Assembly (NCBI GenBank): GCA_029936965.1
Contig: JAPYRG010000010.1
Coordinates: 7,039-70,828, forward strand
Length of the DNA stretch: 63,790 nucleotides
DNA from: Fidelibacterota bacterium
GTDB lineage: Bacteria; Fidelibacterota; Marinisomatia; Marinisomatales; TCS55
Reading direction: 5' to 3'
This document shows positions 16,345 to 25,857 of the stretch, piece after piece. Every line of letters begins with the position of its first letter. The stretch's first letter is position 1. Both the position numbers and the translations under genes were made by a program. The notes beneath the pieces were generated by a model, which was given only the letters and a program-made list of their open reading frames with translations, searched no databases and was not told the origin of the DNA.

Positions 16345-18570
16345 GTGAACCTTTTAGGGCATATGTCCTTATTTAATAGAGCAAAAATTATTGATCAGAA
16401 TTTCACAGATTTTGTGAAATCTGAGAAATTTCCTAAATCAGATATAAGTTTATCACAAAATGGAACGACAACATCTGATTTAATTTCATTATTTGAATCT
16501 CAGGTTTGCAGTAGGCATTTAGATTTAAAAGCCAGAACTATGAAAGAAGAAGGAAAGTGTTTTTATACCATAGCAAGCTCTGGCCATGAAGGAAATGCAG
16601 TATTTGGAAAGATTTTTTCTTATAAGGACATGGCTTTCCTTCATTATCGTAGTGGAGCATTTTTTATAGAAAGGTCAAAGCAAATAGCTGGGACATCTCC
16701 TATCTATGATCTCGCTTTATCTTTTACTGCTTCATCTGATGATCCAATTAGTGGAGGCAGACATAAGGTTTTTGGAAGTAAACTATTAAACATACCGCCG
16801 CAAACAAGCACTATATCTAGTCATATACCTAAAGCAGTTGGATCCGCACTTTCAATTGATAGAGCAAAAGACTTACAGATAAAAGAAAGAGAACTGGAAG
16901 ATGATAGCATAATTCTTTGCAGTTTTGGAGATGCTAGCGTTAATCATTCCACTGCGTTAGGCGGATTCAATACTGCTGAGTTGATTACACATCAAGGAGG
17001 GCATGTCCCAATTGTTTTTATTTGTGAAGATAATGGATTTGGCATTTCAGTAAAAACTCCTAAAAATTGGGTCCAAGATTCTTTTTCTAATAGAAAAGGG
17101 TTCAAATACATACAATGCAATGGATTAGATTTAATAGATTTAATTCAAAAGTCAAAATTAGCAAATGACTTTTGCCGAAAGAATAGGGCACCTGTTTTTC
17201 TACATATGAAGACTATTCGATTAATGGGTCATGCAGGTTCGGATATTGAATTTGGATATAATAGCAAAGAAAATATTGAGCAAAATGAATTTAATGATCC
17301 GTTACTTTATTCTTCACGAATACTTATTAATAATAAATGTTTATCAAAAGATGAAATTTTAAAATTATATGAGCATTCAAGAGAAATAGTTAATTATGTA
17401 TTCGAAGAGGCATCAATTGGACCAAAACTCAATACATCAAAGAGTGTCATGAAATCTATTTTGCCAAATTCGAGAGAAAATATCCTACCAGCAATTCCAA
17501 AAAAGATAAGTAGAGAAAAAGTATTTGGTAAAGAATATCAAAGAATAGATCAACCTCAACATATGGCAAAATTAATTAATTATGCTCTTACTGATATCCT
17601 AAATCAATATTCTAACACATTAGTTTTTGGTGAAGATGTTGCAAAAAAAGGAGGAGTATATAATGTAACTGTAAACTTATTTGAACAATTTGGTGTTCGC
17701 AGAGTATTTGATAGTCCTTTAGATGAAACATCAATTATAGGAACAGCTATAGGTTTTTCGCATAACGGATTTATACCGATACCTGAGATTCAATTCTTAG
17801 CTTATTATCATAATGCAGAAGATCAACTGCGTGGTGAGGCAGCAACTCTACCTTTTTTAAGTAAAGGACAATTTGCAAATCCAATGGTATTACGAATCCC
17901 GGGACTTGCTTATCAAAAAGGTTTTGGAGGGCATTTTCATAATGATAATTCATTAGCCGTATTTAGGGATTTACCAGGAATTATTATTGCATGCCCTTCC
18001 AATGGTGTTGATGCAGTAAAAATGCTTAGAAGAGCAGTTTTTGAAGCCTATATAAATTCGAGAATTACAGTATTTATTGAACCAATAGCGTTATATATGG
18101 TAAAAGACTTGCATAAGCCAAAAGACAGAAAATGGAGTTTTAAATATCCAAATGTAAAAGATGAAATTACTATTGGTGAATTCGCAGTGCATGGTCAAGG
18201 ATCTTCTTTAACGATTATTTCCTATGCTAATGGATTTTATTTATCCATGAAAGCAAAAGTAGAGATAGAAAAAAAATTAAATAAAAAAATAAAAATAATT
18301 GATTTAAGATGGTTGAGTAATATAAATATTGCAAGTCTAATGAAATCGGTAGGTAAATGTTCAAAAATATTGATTGTGGATGAATGTCGAAAAAACGGTT
18401 GTTATGGGGAAGGGTTAGTTGTTGATATTTTTACTGCTAGTACGAAACCATTAAAGATTAGATTGCATGCAGCTGAAAATAGTTTTATTCCCTTAGGTAA
18501 AGCTGCAACAGTTACACTCCCAAGTAAAGAAAGTATAATTGATAACGCTATCAAGTTATATAATGAATAG
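16345..18570 (+). CDS. fused alpha-beta 2-oxoacid dehydrogenase E1 (branched-chain type)
   Basis: 741 residues, GTG start (16345) 7 bp after thyX; an ATG at 16363 is an alternative. Residues about 30-370 match the E1-alpha subunit: SSGHEGNAVFG, HYRSGAFFIER, and the thiamine diphosphate motif CSFGDASVNH ... CEDNGFGISV. Residues about 400-740 match E1-beta: VFGEDVAKKGGVYNVT, FDSPLDETSIIGTAIGF, PEIQFLAYYHNAEDQLRGE. The two halves are separate genes in many bacteria but fused in a number of FCB genomes. Oxidative decarboxylation of branched-chain 2-oxoacids is the likely reaction; lipoyl E2 and E3 are not in the window. It overlaps the next gene by 8 bp. Confidence 0.88.
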   Translation: MNLLGHMSLFNRAKIIDQNFTDFVKSEKFPKSDISLSQNGTTTSDLISLFESQVCSRHLDLKARTMKEEGKCFYTIASSGHEGNAVFGKIFSYKDMAFLHYRSGAFFIERSKQIAGTSPIYDLALSFTASSDDPISGGRHKVFGSKLLNIPPQTSTISSHIPKAVGSALSIDRAKDLQIKERELEDDSIILCSFGDASVNHSTALGGFNTAELITHQGGHVPIVFICEDNGFGISVKTPKNWVQDSFSNRKGFKYIQCNGLDLIDLIQKSKLANDFCRKNRAPVFLHMKTIRLMGHAGSDIEFGYNSKENIEQNEFNDPLLYSSRILINNKCLSKDEILKLYEHSREIVNYVFEEASIGPKLNTSKSVMKSILPNSRENILPAIPKKISREKVFGKEYQRIDQPQHMAKLINYALTDILNQYSNTLVFGEDVAKKGGVYNVTVNLFEQFGVRRVFDSPLDETSIIGTAIGFSHNGFIPIPEIQFLAYYHNAEDQLRGEAATLPFLSKGQFANPMVLRIPGLAYQKGFGGHFHNDNSLAVFRDLPGIIIACPSNGVDAVKMLRRAVFEAYINSRITVFIEPIALYMVKDLHKPKDRKWSFKYPNVKDEITIGEFAVHGQGSSLTIISYANGFYLSMKAKVEIEKKLNKKIKIIDLRWLSNINIASLMKSVGKCSKILIVDECRKNGCYGEGLVVDIFTASTKPLKIRLHAAENSFIPLGKAATVTLPSKESIIDNAIKLYNE

Positions 18571-19606
18571 ACAAAGAATTGTAATTATTTGCCCCGGTCG
18601 TGGAAGTTATACTAGAGAAACTCAAGGATACTTAAAAAAATATATCCAATCATCATCTAACAAAATAAAATATATGGACGATGAAAGAAATAATGCTGGT
18701 TTACCAACCCTAACAGAAATTGATTCTCAGACTTTCAAAGCTAGAGTTCATATGAAAGGAGAACATGCATCAACTTTAATTTATGCATGTAGTCTGATTG
18801 ATTATTATTCAATTGATCAATCGAAATATAAAATTGTTGCAATAATAGGTAATTCAATGGGATGGTACTCTACTCTAGCCTTTTCTGAATCATTGCATTA
18901 TCAAAAAGCTTATGGTCTTATCGATATAATGGGATCAATGATGAAGGACCAAATTATTGGAGGACAAATCATTTATTCAATTACTGATGATAATTGGAAT
19001 ATTAATAATGATCTTATGCAGCGGTGTATGAAGGAAATCGAAAAAGTAGGAGCTCAAATTTCTATCTATCTCGGTGGCTATATAGTTATTGGCGCGGAAC
19101 AAAAAGCATTAAATATGCTTTTAAAGCGACTACCTAAAAAAGGAAATTATCCTTTTCAATTACCTTATCATGCAGCATTTCATACACCGCTTTTACAATC
19201 AATATCTAAAAAGGCGAAAGGGATATTTTCAAAGGATATATTCCTTAAGCCTCAAACCCCAATCATTGATGGAAGAGGATATATTTGGTCCCCATGGTCT
19301 ACAAATGAAACTGATTTGTGGAATTATACGCTAGGTCATCAAGTATGCACCCCATATGATTTTACAAAATCTTTGTCAGTCGCTATTAAAGAATTTTCTC
19401 CGGATAAGATTGTATTACTTGGACCAGGGAATACGCTAGGAGGAGCAATTGGCCAGATTATATCTCAACTTAAATGGAAAAATATTTCTTGTAAGGAAGA
19501 TTTTGTTAGCGCGCAAAATGAAAATCCTTTTTTAATTTCTATGGGGATTCCTGATCAGAGAGAAATAATTTCTCAATTCTATGAAAACCAAATTATATCT
19601 TCGTAA
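18563..19606 (+). CDS. FabD-like acyltransferase with altered substrate-binding residues
   Basis: 347 residues from ATG 18563, which overlaps the E1 stop by 8 bp; an ATG at 18539 would add 8 residues. The FabD (malonyl-CoA:ACP transacylase) fold is clear: CPGRGSYTRE near the N-terminus, nucleophile elbow GNSMGWYS with S98, and the catalytic histidine in LPYHAAFHTPLL. Two key positions differ from E. coli FabD. The oxyanion Gln11 (PGQGSQ) is Arg13 here, and the Arg117 that binds the malonyl carboxylate is Met123, exactly 25 residues after the Ser in both proteins. Loss of that Arg argues against malonyl or methylmalonyl substrates and for a non-carboxylated acyl group. The gene is coupled to the E1 gene. 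Confidence 0.75.
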   Translation: MNRQRIVIICPGRGSYTRETQGYLKKYIQSSSNKIKYMDDERNNAGLPTLTEIDSQTFKARVHMKGEHASTLIYACSLIDYYSIDQSKYKIVAIIGNSMGWYSTLAFSESLHYQKAYGLIDIMGSMMKDQIIGGQIIYSITDDNWNINNDLMQRCMKEIEKVGAQISIYLGGYIVIGAEQKALNMLLKRLPKKGNYPFQLPYHAAFHTPLLQSISKKAKGIFSKDIFLKPQTPIIDGRGYIWSPWSTNETDLWNYTLGHQVCTPYDFTKSLSVAIKEFSPDKIVLLGPGNTLGGAIGQIISQLKWKNISCKEDFVSAQNENPFLISMGIPDQREIISQFYENQIISS

Positions 19607-19626
19607 TTTCTTTAAAAGAATTAGTT

Positions 19627-20796
19627 ATGAAAAATATTGGACCTGATTATTATAATATTTCTGATGAATTAGCTGAGGAGGAGTTGCTTATTCAGCAAAC
19701 AGCAAATGAATTTGTCCAGAATGAGTTTCTTCCTATAATTAATGAACATTATGAAGCAGGAACTTTTCCTAAAGAACTAATCCCCAAACTTGGTGATTTA
19801 GGATTCCTTGGTTCTGCTCTCCCTGTTGAATCAGGTGGTGCAGGTGTAACTAATGTTGCATATGGATTAATTCTACATGAACTTGAAAGAGGCGATTCTG
19901 GCCTTCGATCCTTTGCTAGCGTTCAAGGTTCTTTAGTGATGTATCCCATCTATGCATATGGTAGTTCAGAGCAAAAACAAAAATGGTTGCCTGGACTAGG
20001 TAAAGGAGAGTTGATAGGTTGTTTTGGATTGACAGAATCTAATTTTGGTTCTAATGCCGGAGGGATGGTAACCACAGCTAAAAAAGAGGGCGATAATTGG
20101 ATAATCAATGGTTCTAAAATGTGGATCACAAATGGAAGTATCGCAGATATTGCTATAGTGTGGGCGAAAGATGAAGGAGGTATAGTTCGAGGATTCATAT
20201 TAGAGAAAGGTATGGATGGTTTTAGTAGTAATGATATTCATGGAAAAATAAGTCTTCGATCATCTATTACTTCTGAATTATCTATGGTGAATGTCCGCGT
20301 TCCAGATTCGTCCCGCTTACAAGGTATTGAAGGAATAAAAGGACCTTTATCATGTTTAACTCAAGCACGATATGGTATTGCTTGGGGAATGACAGGTTGT
20401 GCAACTGATTGCTATTTATCTGCATTAAATTATTCAAAAGAAAGAAAACAGTTCTCAAAACCCATTGCAGGATTTCAATTAACGCAAGCAAAACTAGCAG
20501 AAATGCTAACGAAAATAACTAATGCTCAATTAATGGTTATGAAATTAGGCAGAATGAAAGATGCTGGAACTATGACTTTTCATCAAGTTTCTATGGCAAA
20601 ACGAAATAATTGTGCAATGGCTAGAGACGTTGCTCGAACATCCAGAGAAATTTTGGGAGCTAATGGCATAACTCTAGATTATTCTCCCATAAGACATATG
20701 GCAAATATTGAGTCGGTATTTACATATGAAGGCACTCATGATATGCATACTCTAATTCTAGGAGAGGATATTACAGGTATTCCTGCATTTGATTAG
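19627..20796 (+). CDS. gcdH: glutaryl-CoA dehydrogenase
   Basis: 389 residues of the acyl-CoA dehydrogenase family. The C-terminal block YEGTHDMHTLILGEDITGI, with the catalytic base Glu368, is the glutaryl-CoA dehydrogenase version; most other family members place it differently. CFGLTESNFGSN and WITNGSIADIAIVWA contact FAD and substrate, and the N-terminal DYYNISDELAEEE is also GCDH-like. It oxidises and decarboxylates glutaryl-CoA to crotonyl-CoA in lysine/tryptophan degradation and gives its electrons to ETF. EtfAB and a membrane ETF:quinone oxidoreductase are encoded at 35.6-39.2 kb. Confidence 0.9.
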   Translation: MKNIGPDYYNISDELAEEELLIQQTANEFVQNEFLPIINEHYEAGTFPKELIPKLGDLGFLGSALPVESGGAGVTNVAYGLILHELERGDSGLRSFASVQGSLVMYPIYAYGSSEQKQKWLPGLGKGELIGCFGLTESNFGSNAGGMVTTAKKEGDNWIINGSKMWITNGSIADIAIVWAKDEGGIVRGFILEKGMDGFSSNDIHGKISLRSSITSELSMVNVRVPDSSRLQGIEGIKGPLSCLTQARYGIAWGMTGCATDCYLSALNYSKERKQFSKPIAGFQLTQAKLAEMLTKITNAQLMVMKLGRMKDAGTMTFHQVSMAKRNNCAMARDVARTSREILGANGITLDYSPIRHMANIESVFTYEGTHDMHTLILGEDITGIPAFD

Positions 20797-20819
20797 TTCT
20801 TAATAGAGGGGGTGGAAAA

Positions 20820-21785
20820 ATGAAACGTCGTGATTTTATTAAATCAGGTGCAATTAGTCTTGTTGCATCAAGCTCAATATTAACTCAATGTGATAATCCA
20901 ATAAAGAAAGTAAAAAATGATCCTATAGTACTTTCTACTTGGGATCACGGAATTCCTGCAAATAACGCTGCAATGGCTATCATGAATAAGAATGGATCAT
21001 CATTAGAAGCTGTGGAGGCTGGTGTTAGAGTAACTGAGGCTGATCCTTTATCACAATCTGTTGGATTAGGTGGAAGGCCAGATAAAGATGGTCACGTTAC
21101 ATTAGATGCTTGCATAATGGACTCAGGTGGGAATGCAGGATCAGTAGCATTTTTGAGAGATATTAAACATCCAATTTCAGTAGCTAGGAAAGTAATGGAA
21201 CAAACTGATCATGTAATGCTTGTTGGTGAGGGTGCAAAGAGATTTGCTTTAGAGAAGGGTTTTAAAGAAGAAAATCTTCTCACGGATAAATCAAGAGAAG
21301 AGTGGCTGCAATGGAAAAAAGATAATACTATTAAAGATTCTTGGGGTCCGAATGATGAACATGATACAATAAGTACATTAGCTAGAGATAATAATGGAAA
21401 TTTTGCAGGAGCTTGTACCACTAGCGGTTTGGCTTACAAACTTCATGGCCGCGTAGGTGATAGTCCAATTATTGGTGCAGGTATGTATGTGGATAATGAA
21501 ATTGGTGCAGTTGGCGCAACGGGAAAAGGTGAAGAAGTAATAAAAACTTGTGGAAGTTTTTTAGTAGTTGAACTTATGCGTCAGGGATATTCTGCCATGG
21601 ATGCTTGTAAAGAAGCAGTAAATAGAATTCTAAAAAAACAATCTGGAAAATCTGATTTTCAGATTGGTTACATCGCATTACGAAAAGATGGACAGGTTGG
21701 TTTTTCTGCTATACATGATGGATTTCAGTATGCTTTATATAAAAATAACAAAAATAAGCTTTATGATGTAAAAGGTATTGGTTAA
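20820..21785 (+). CDS. exported N4-(beta-N-acetylglucosaminyl)-L-asparaginase / isoaspartyl peptidase family
   Basis: 321 residues with an N-terminal RRDFIKSG twin-arginine-type signal (hydrophobic residues 11-22), so it is probably exported folded. It is an Ntn-hydrolase of the glycosylasparaginase family: autocleavage would occur before Thr183 in DEHDTISTLA, making it the nucleophile of the beta chain, and GRVGDSPIIGAGMYVDNEIGAVGATGKGE is the substrate-binding block. The motif is HDTIS where the human enzyme has HDTIG. It probably releases GlcNAc or aspartate from Asn-linked glycopeptides. A strong purine-rich site (GAGGGGGTGG) precedes the ATG. Confidence 0.9.
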   Translation: MKRRDFIKSGAISLVASSSILTQCDNPIKKVKNDPIVLSTWDHGIPANNAAMAIMNKNGSSLEAVEAGVRVTEADPLSQSVGLGGRPDKDGHVTLDACIMDSGGNAGSVAFLRDIKHPISVARKVMEQTDHVMLVGEGAKRFALEKGFKEENLLTDKSREEWLQWKKDNTIKDSWGPNDEHDTISTLARDNNGNFAGACTTSGLAYKLHGRVGDSPIIGAGMYVDNEIGAVGATGKGEEVIKTCGSFLVVELMRQGYSAMDACKEAVNRILKKQSGKSDFQIGYIALRKDGQVGFSAIHDGFQYALYKNNKNKLYDVKGIG

Positions 21786-21787
21786 TA

Positions 21788-22966
21788 GTGAATGTGATTT
21801 TTGAATCCATTACTAATAGGTATATACCTAAGTCAAAAGAATCTACAAAAAAATACCGAAGCCGAATCGGGAAGTTTCAAGGATGGGTTTCCATCATTGT
21901 AAATGGGTTATTATTTTTTTTGAAGCTTTTAATCGGTGTAATTATAGGATCCATATCTGTTATTGCTGATGCCTTTCATACCTTAACTGATATTGTTTCA
22001 AGTGGAGTGGTAATATGGGGATTTAATGAATCAGAAAAACCTGCCGATAAGGAGCATCCCTATGGCCATGGACGAGCAGAATATGTAGCCACATTAGTTA
22101 TAGCTATTTTATTAATAGTTGCAGGGATTGAATTTATTGAGTCATCGATAGAGCACATTGTTAACCCAACGATAGTTGAGCCTGAATGGTGGATGATAAT
22201 TAGTATTATTATTACAATTTTTATTAAAATGATAGTTGCACTGTATGCTGAATTTTTATCTTCTAAGATTGCCTCAGGTACTTTGCATGCTGACGCATGG
22301 CATCACCGAGCAGATGCTATCTCATCATTTCTAGTCGCATCTGCAATGATATTAGGAAAATTTGGCTATGTTCAAGTCGATGGTTGGACTGGATTAATTG
22401 TTGCTTTATTTATTATGTGGACGGGGTTTGGTATTGCAAAGACTGCTGTAGATGATCTAATTGGTAGGCCACCAACTATTGAGGAAATAAACGACATTAG
22501 ACAATTATCTCAAAATGTTGAAGGAGTTATCGGAGTCCATGATATTGCAGTACATAGCTATGGGAAGGATAAGTTTGCTAGTATTCATATTGAAATTGAT
22601 GAAGATGAGAATCAAATGGATGCACATAATATTTCAGAAAATGTCGAAAAGATATTAAATAAGAAATTAGGAGTTTCACCCACAGTTCATGTTGACCCTG
22701 TTTCAATTACAGATCCTAAAACAAAAAAAGTAAATAAATATTTAAAAGATAATTTTTCTAATCATGAAATTATTACTGGTTTTCATGATGTTCGAGTTGT
22801 GGATACTAATAAACATCATGTGATATTATTTAATGTTGATGTTAAAACAAATTTATCAAAAGCAATAATTATCGAAACATGTAATATTATAGAAAACCAG
22901 CTACAATCAATTTTTCCTGAATTTGAAGTTGATATTAGTGTTTCAGGAATACATAATTTTTCTTAA
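21788..22966 (+). CDS. cation diffusion facilitator (CDF) divalent metal transporter
   Basis: 392 residues, GTG start 2 bp after the asparaginase stop. About six transmembrane helices lie between residues 33 and 220. The metal site of helix 2 is D61-x2-H64-x3-D68 (ADAFHTLTDIVSS), and the partner motif of helix 5 is HADAWHHRADAISS. The C-terminal cytoplasmic part has the ferredoxin-like dimerisation domain (IGVHDIAVHSYGKDKFASIHIE) and a second, similar copy after residue 310, so it is longer than standard CDF proteins (about 300). It probably exports Zn, Mn or Fe; the first motif is DxxHxxxD, so I do not commit to a metal. Confidence 0.9.
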   Translation: MNVIFESITNRYIPKSKESTKKYRSRIGKFQGWVSIIVNGLLFFLKLLIGVIIGSISVIADAFHTLTDIVSSGVVIWGFNESEKPADKEHPYGHGRAEYVATLVIAILLIVAGIEFIESSIEHIVNPTIVEPEWWMIISIIITIFIKMIVALYAEFLSSKIASGTLHADAWHHRADAISSFLVASAMILGKFGYVQVDGWTGLIVALFIMWTGFGIAKTAVDDLIGRPPTIEEINDIRQLSQNVEGVIGVHDIAVHSYGKDKFASIHIEIDEDENQMDAHNISENVEKILNKKLGVSPTVHVDPVSITDPKTKKVNKYLKDNFSNHEIITGFHDVRVVDTNKHHVILFNVDVKTNLSKAIIIETCNIIENQLQSIFPEFEVDISVSGIHNFS

Positions 22967-22980
22967 AAAGATTATTTGAA

Positions 22981-23775
22981 TTACATTAATATTTGTAAGT
23001 CATTTATCGAATCACCAGAGTAATGCATATTTTTTCCATTCACTTCAATAATGCAACTGCCATCGTTTGTAATACTTTTAAAAATTCCACTATGAGTTAC
23101 ATTATCTTTCTGAAAAGAAACTTTTTTATTATTATGTGTACAATAATTGTTCCAATCGTTACTTATATCAAAATTAATAGGGTCATTTTCAAAACGTTTA
23201 AATAATAATTCCATATTATTTAATATGCTTGCAATTACTCTTTCACGTTGAGTATTCTGTCCTAATTCCACAAACAACGATGATGCTTTTTTATCTAGAT
23301 TAGAATCAAAATCATCTTTGCTTTCATTTACATTAATTCCAATTCCAATAACGACCCATTCAATATTAGTTTTTTGGATTTTAGATTCACATAAAATCCC
23401 CCCAACCTTTTTCTCATTTAATATGATATCATTTGGCCACTTAAGATTCCCATTAATATTCAATTCTTTCAAACCGTCTAATACAGAAATACCAGCTAAA
23501 ATTGAGAAAATACCTATTTTTTCAACAGGTAGCCTTTCAGGTTGGTAGATTAAAGAAAATGTAAGGCTCTTTCCAGGTTTAGATTTCCATTCATTCCCAT
23601 TCCTCCCTTTCCCAGATATTTGATTATCAGTAATAATCAAGGTACCAGATTCTGTTCCTTCATTAATTATTTCCCATGCTTCATTATTTGTTGATTCTAG
23701 TTGGGTATAATATTCAATATATTTACCAATAGTATTTGTTTTTAGGTTAGCTTCAATCAGATTTGTAAATATCAT
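22981..23775 (-). CDS. birA: biotin--[biotin carboxyl-carrier protein] ligase
   Basis: 264 residues, the short form without an N-terminal DNA-binding domain, so not a BirA-type repressor. The biotinyl-AMP loop GKGRNGNEWKSKPGKSL, catalytic KWPNDIILNEKKVGGIL and GIGINVN motifs are present, and a C-terminal SH3-like domain follows. It attaches biotin to carboxylases such as acetyl- or propionyl-CoA carboxylase. It overlaps the upstream PAP2-like gene by 4 bp and follows methylmalonyl-CoA mutase in the same unit, which fits propionyl-CoA metabolism. Confidence 0.93.
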   Translation of the reverse strand: MIFTNLIEANLKTNTIGKYIEYYTQLESTNNEAWEIINEGTESGTLIITDNQISGKGRNGNEWKSKPGKSLTFSLIYQPERLPVEKIGIFSILAGISVLDGLKELNINGNLKWPNDIILNEKKVGGILCESKIQKTNIEWVVIGIGINVNESKDDFDSNLDKKASSLFVELGQNTQRERVIASILNNMELLFKRFENDPINFDISNDWNNYCTHNNKKVSFQKDNVTHSGIFKSITNDGSCIIEVNGKNMHYSGDSINDLQILM

Positions 23776-24389
23776 ATTTGTACAAATAAAAAATGAATCT
23801 GAATTAAAGTAAGAATTAATCCTAAAAGTGAGCCAATGGTTACTTGTGGTATGTTATGTGCTTTTAATATCACTCTTGAATAAGCAACGAAAAATAATAT
23901 TATAAACATAATAAATGGGTATTCTTTACTGTGTATCCATAAAACACTTAATAGACAAGATATACCCATAGTGTGTATAGATATTTTCCAATAACGAGTA
24001 ATTGTTATTATTACTATTGTGTTAGTTATCGTACAAAACATTAACCCCTTAACTAGCATTCCAGCTTCTTGAATATGTATTAATAAATAACCAAAAATTG
24101 CAAATACTACACCTAAAAATAATGGCATAATGCGCTCTTCTCTTATGCTAGCATCTAGATCTGATATAACACCTTTCTTTTGCAATAATAATAATGTTAT
24201 AATGGGCATTAGATTGGAAAAAATGAAGCAGGTTATGAGGATTGTAAATGCTTGTGGATGTATTACATTATTATCAAAGATTATTATAATAAATACTAAT
24301 AATGAAAAAATCATAGGGTGAAAAATAATCGAAATAGCTTTTGCAACTTTGAACAATTGAATCTTAAATGCTTGATTGATATTCGCCAA
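23772..24389 (-). CDS. divergent PAP2-superfamily membrane protein
   Basis: 205 residues with about six hydrophobic segments. It retains degenerate PAP2 phosphatase motifs: SIREERIMP in place of K-x6-RP, SIHTMG in place of PSGH, and SRVILKAHNIPQV, which keeps SR-x5-H but has Gln where the motif expects Asp. Similar proteins are widely annotated as PAP2-family in FCB bacteria, and the activity is unproven. The start overlaps the mutase end by 26 bp and its end overlaps birA by 4 bp, so it is translated from the mutase transcript. Confidence 0.65.
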   Translation of the reverse strand: MANINQAFKIQLFKVAKAISIIFHPMIFSLLVFIIIIFDNNVIHPQAFTILITCFIFSNLMPIITLLLLQKKGVISDLDASIREERIMPLFLGVVFAIFGYLLIHIQEAGMLVKGLMFCTITNTIVIITITRYWKISIHTMGISCLLSVLWIHSKEYPFIMFIILFFVAYSRVILKAHNIPQVTIGSLLGLILTLIQIHFLFVQI

Positions 24390-25857
24390 AGATGTCTCTT
24401 AATTCATCAGAGATTTCTCCAATTGTACATTCTGATTTCACACATTCTATAATTGTAGGAATTATATTTTGAGAACTAAGGGCAATAGTATGTAAAGAAT
24501 TTAATTTTTCTTTTACCAAGTTATTATCCCTTGAAGTCTTGAAATTTTTTAATCTATTTAATTGAATACTTACAGAATTATCATTTATTTCCATAGTTTT
24601 ATAATTGCCAATATTATCTGATTTATATTCATTAACACCAACTATTATTCTCTCCTTAGTATCTATAGAATTTTGATATTTTGATGCACTTTGAGCAATT
24701 TCATTCTGTATCCATCCTGATTCAATTCCTTCAATAACTCCGCCCATATTATCTAGGTCATTTATTATATCATTTGCATCTTTTTCAATTTTATCTGTCA
24801 TCTCTTCTATAATATAGCTACCGCCAAGTGGGTCAGGATGATTTGTTAATCCTGATTCATGAGCAATAATTTGTTGAGTACGCAATGCTAACTTTGCTGA
24901 TTCATCTGTTGGCAATGACAATGCTTCGTCTCGGCTATTAGTATGCAATGATTGTGCCCCTCCTAGAATTGCTGAAAGGGCCTGGATAGTAGTTCTTACA
25001 ACATTATTATCTATTTCTTGAGCAGATAATGTTGAACCTCCAGTTTGTACATGGAAACGGCATTTCATTGCTTTTTCATTTTTCACATTAAATCTATTTT
25101 TCATTATTTTTGCCCACATTCTTCGAGCAGCTCTAAATTTTGATGCTTCAATCAGTAAATCATTATGCGCATTAAAGAAAAATGAAATTCTACTAGCAAA
25201 AGTATCAGGATCTAAGCCTCTTTTTATTGCATTCGATACATATGTAATTCCATTAGCAATTGTAAAAGCTAATTCTTGAACTGCTGTGGATCCAGCTTCT
25301 CTTATATGGTACCCTGATATTGATATAGGATTCCATTTAGGGGTATGTGTATTTGCAAATTCTAATAAATCTATTACTAAACGCATTGATGGATCAGGGG
25401 GGAAAATATATGTACCTCGGGCTATATATTCTTTTAATATATCATTTTGTATTGTCCCCATTAGCTTGTTAGATGGAACACCTTGATTTTCGGCTGCAAC
25501 TATATATAAAGCGAACAATATTGGTGCAGTTGCATTAATTGTCATTGAGGTTGATACTTCGTTTAATTTTATATCATCAAATAATATATTCATATCTTGA
25601 ATTGTCGATATTGGAACACCGACTCTTCCAACTTCACCTTTTGCCAATTCATGATCAGAATCATAACCAATTTGAGTAGGTAGATCAAATGCCACAGAAA
25701 GACCAGTTACACCTTGCTCTAAGAGAAATTTGAATCTTTTATTAGATTCTTCAGCAGAAGAAAAACCTGCATATTGTCTCATAGACCACAGTCTATCTTT
25801 ATACATTCCAGAATAAATACCGCGAGTAAACGGAAATTTTCCTGCCTTTTCACCCAT
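24364..25857 (-). CDS. methylmalonyl-CoA mutase, large (catalytic) subunit without B12 domain
   Basis: 497 residues forming the substrate-binding barrel: FPFTRGIYSGMYKDRLW, RQYAGFSSAEESNKRF, GLSVAFDLPTQIGYDSD, FQVQ-like CRFHVQTGGSTLSAQ, and NHPDPLGGSYIIE. The cobalamin-binding module (DxHxxG) is absent, so it must work with a separate small subunit not seen here, as in archaeal-type mutases. It starts directly at the PFTRG motif, about 30 residues shorter than usual; the upstream in-frame codons to the next stop contain no start codon, so this ATG is the only choice. It converts methylmalonyl-CoA to succinyl-CoA and shares 1 bp with the djlA-like gene. Confidence 0.92.
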   Translation of the reverse strand: MGEKAGKFPFTRGIYSGMYKDRLWSMRQYAGFSSAEESNKRFKFLLEQGVTGLSVAFDLPTQIGYDSDHELAKGEVGRVGVPISTIQDMNILFDDIKLNEVSTSMTINATAPILFALYIVAAENQGVPSNKLMGTIQNDILKEYIARGTYIFPPDPSMRLVIDLLEFANTHTPKWNPISISGYHIREAGSTAVQELAFTIANGITYVSNAIKRGLDPDTFASRISFFFNAHNDLLIEASKFRAARRMWAKIMKNRFNVKNEKAMKCRFHVQTGGSTLSAQEIDNNVVRTTIQALSAILGGAQSLHTNSRDEALSLPTDESAKLALRTQQIIAHESGLTNHPDPLGGSYIIEEMTDKIEKDANDIINDLDNMGGVIEGIESGWIQNEIAQSASKYQNSIDTKERIIVGVNEYKSDNIGNYKTMEINDNSVSIQLNRLKNFKTSRDNNLVKEKLNSLHTIALSSQNIIPTIIECVKSECTIGEISDELRDIFGEYQSSI

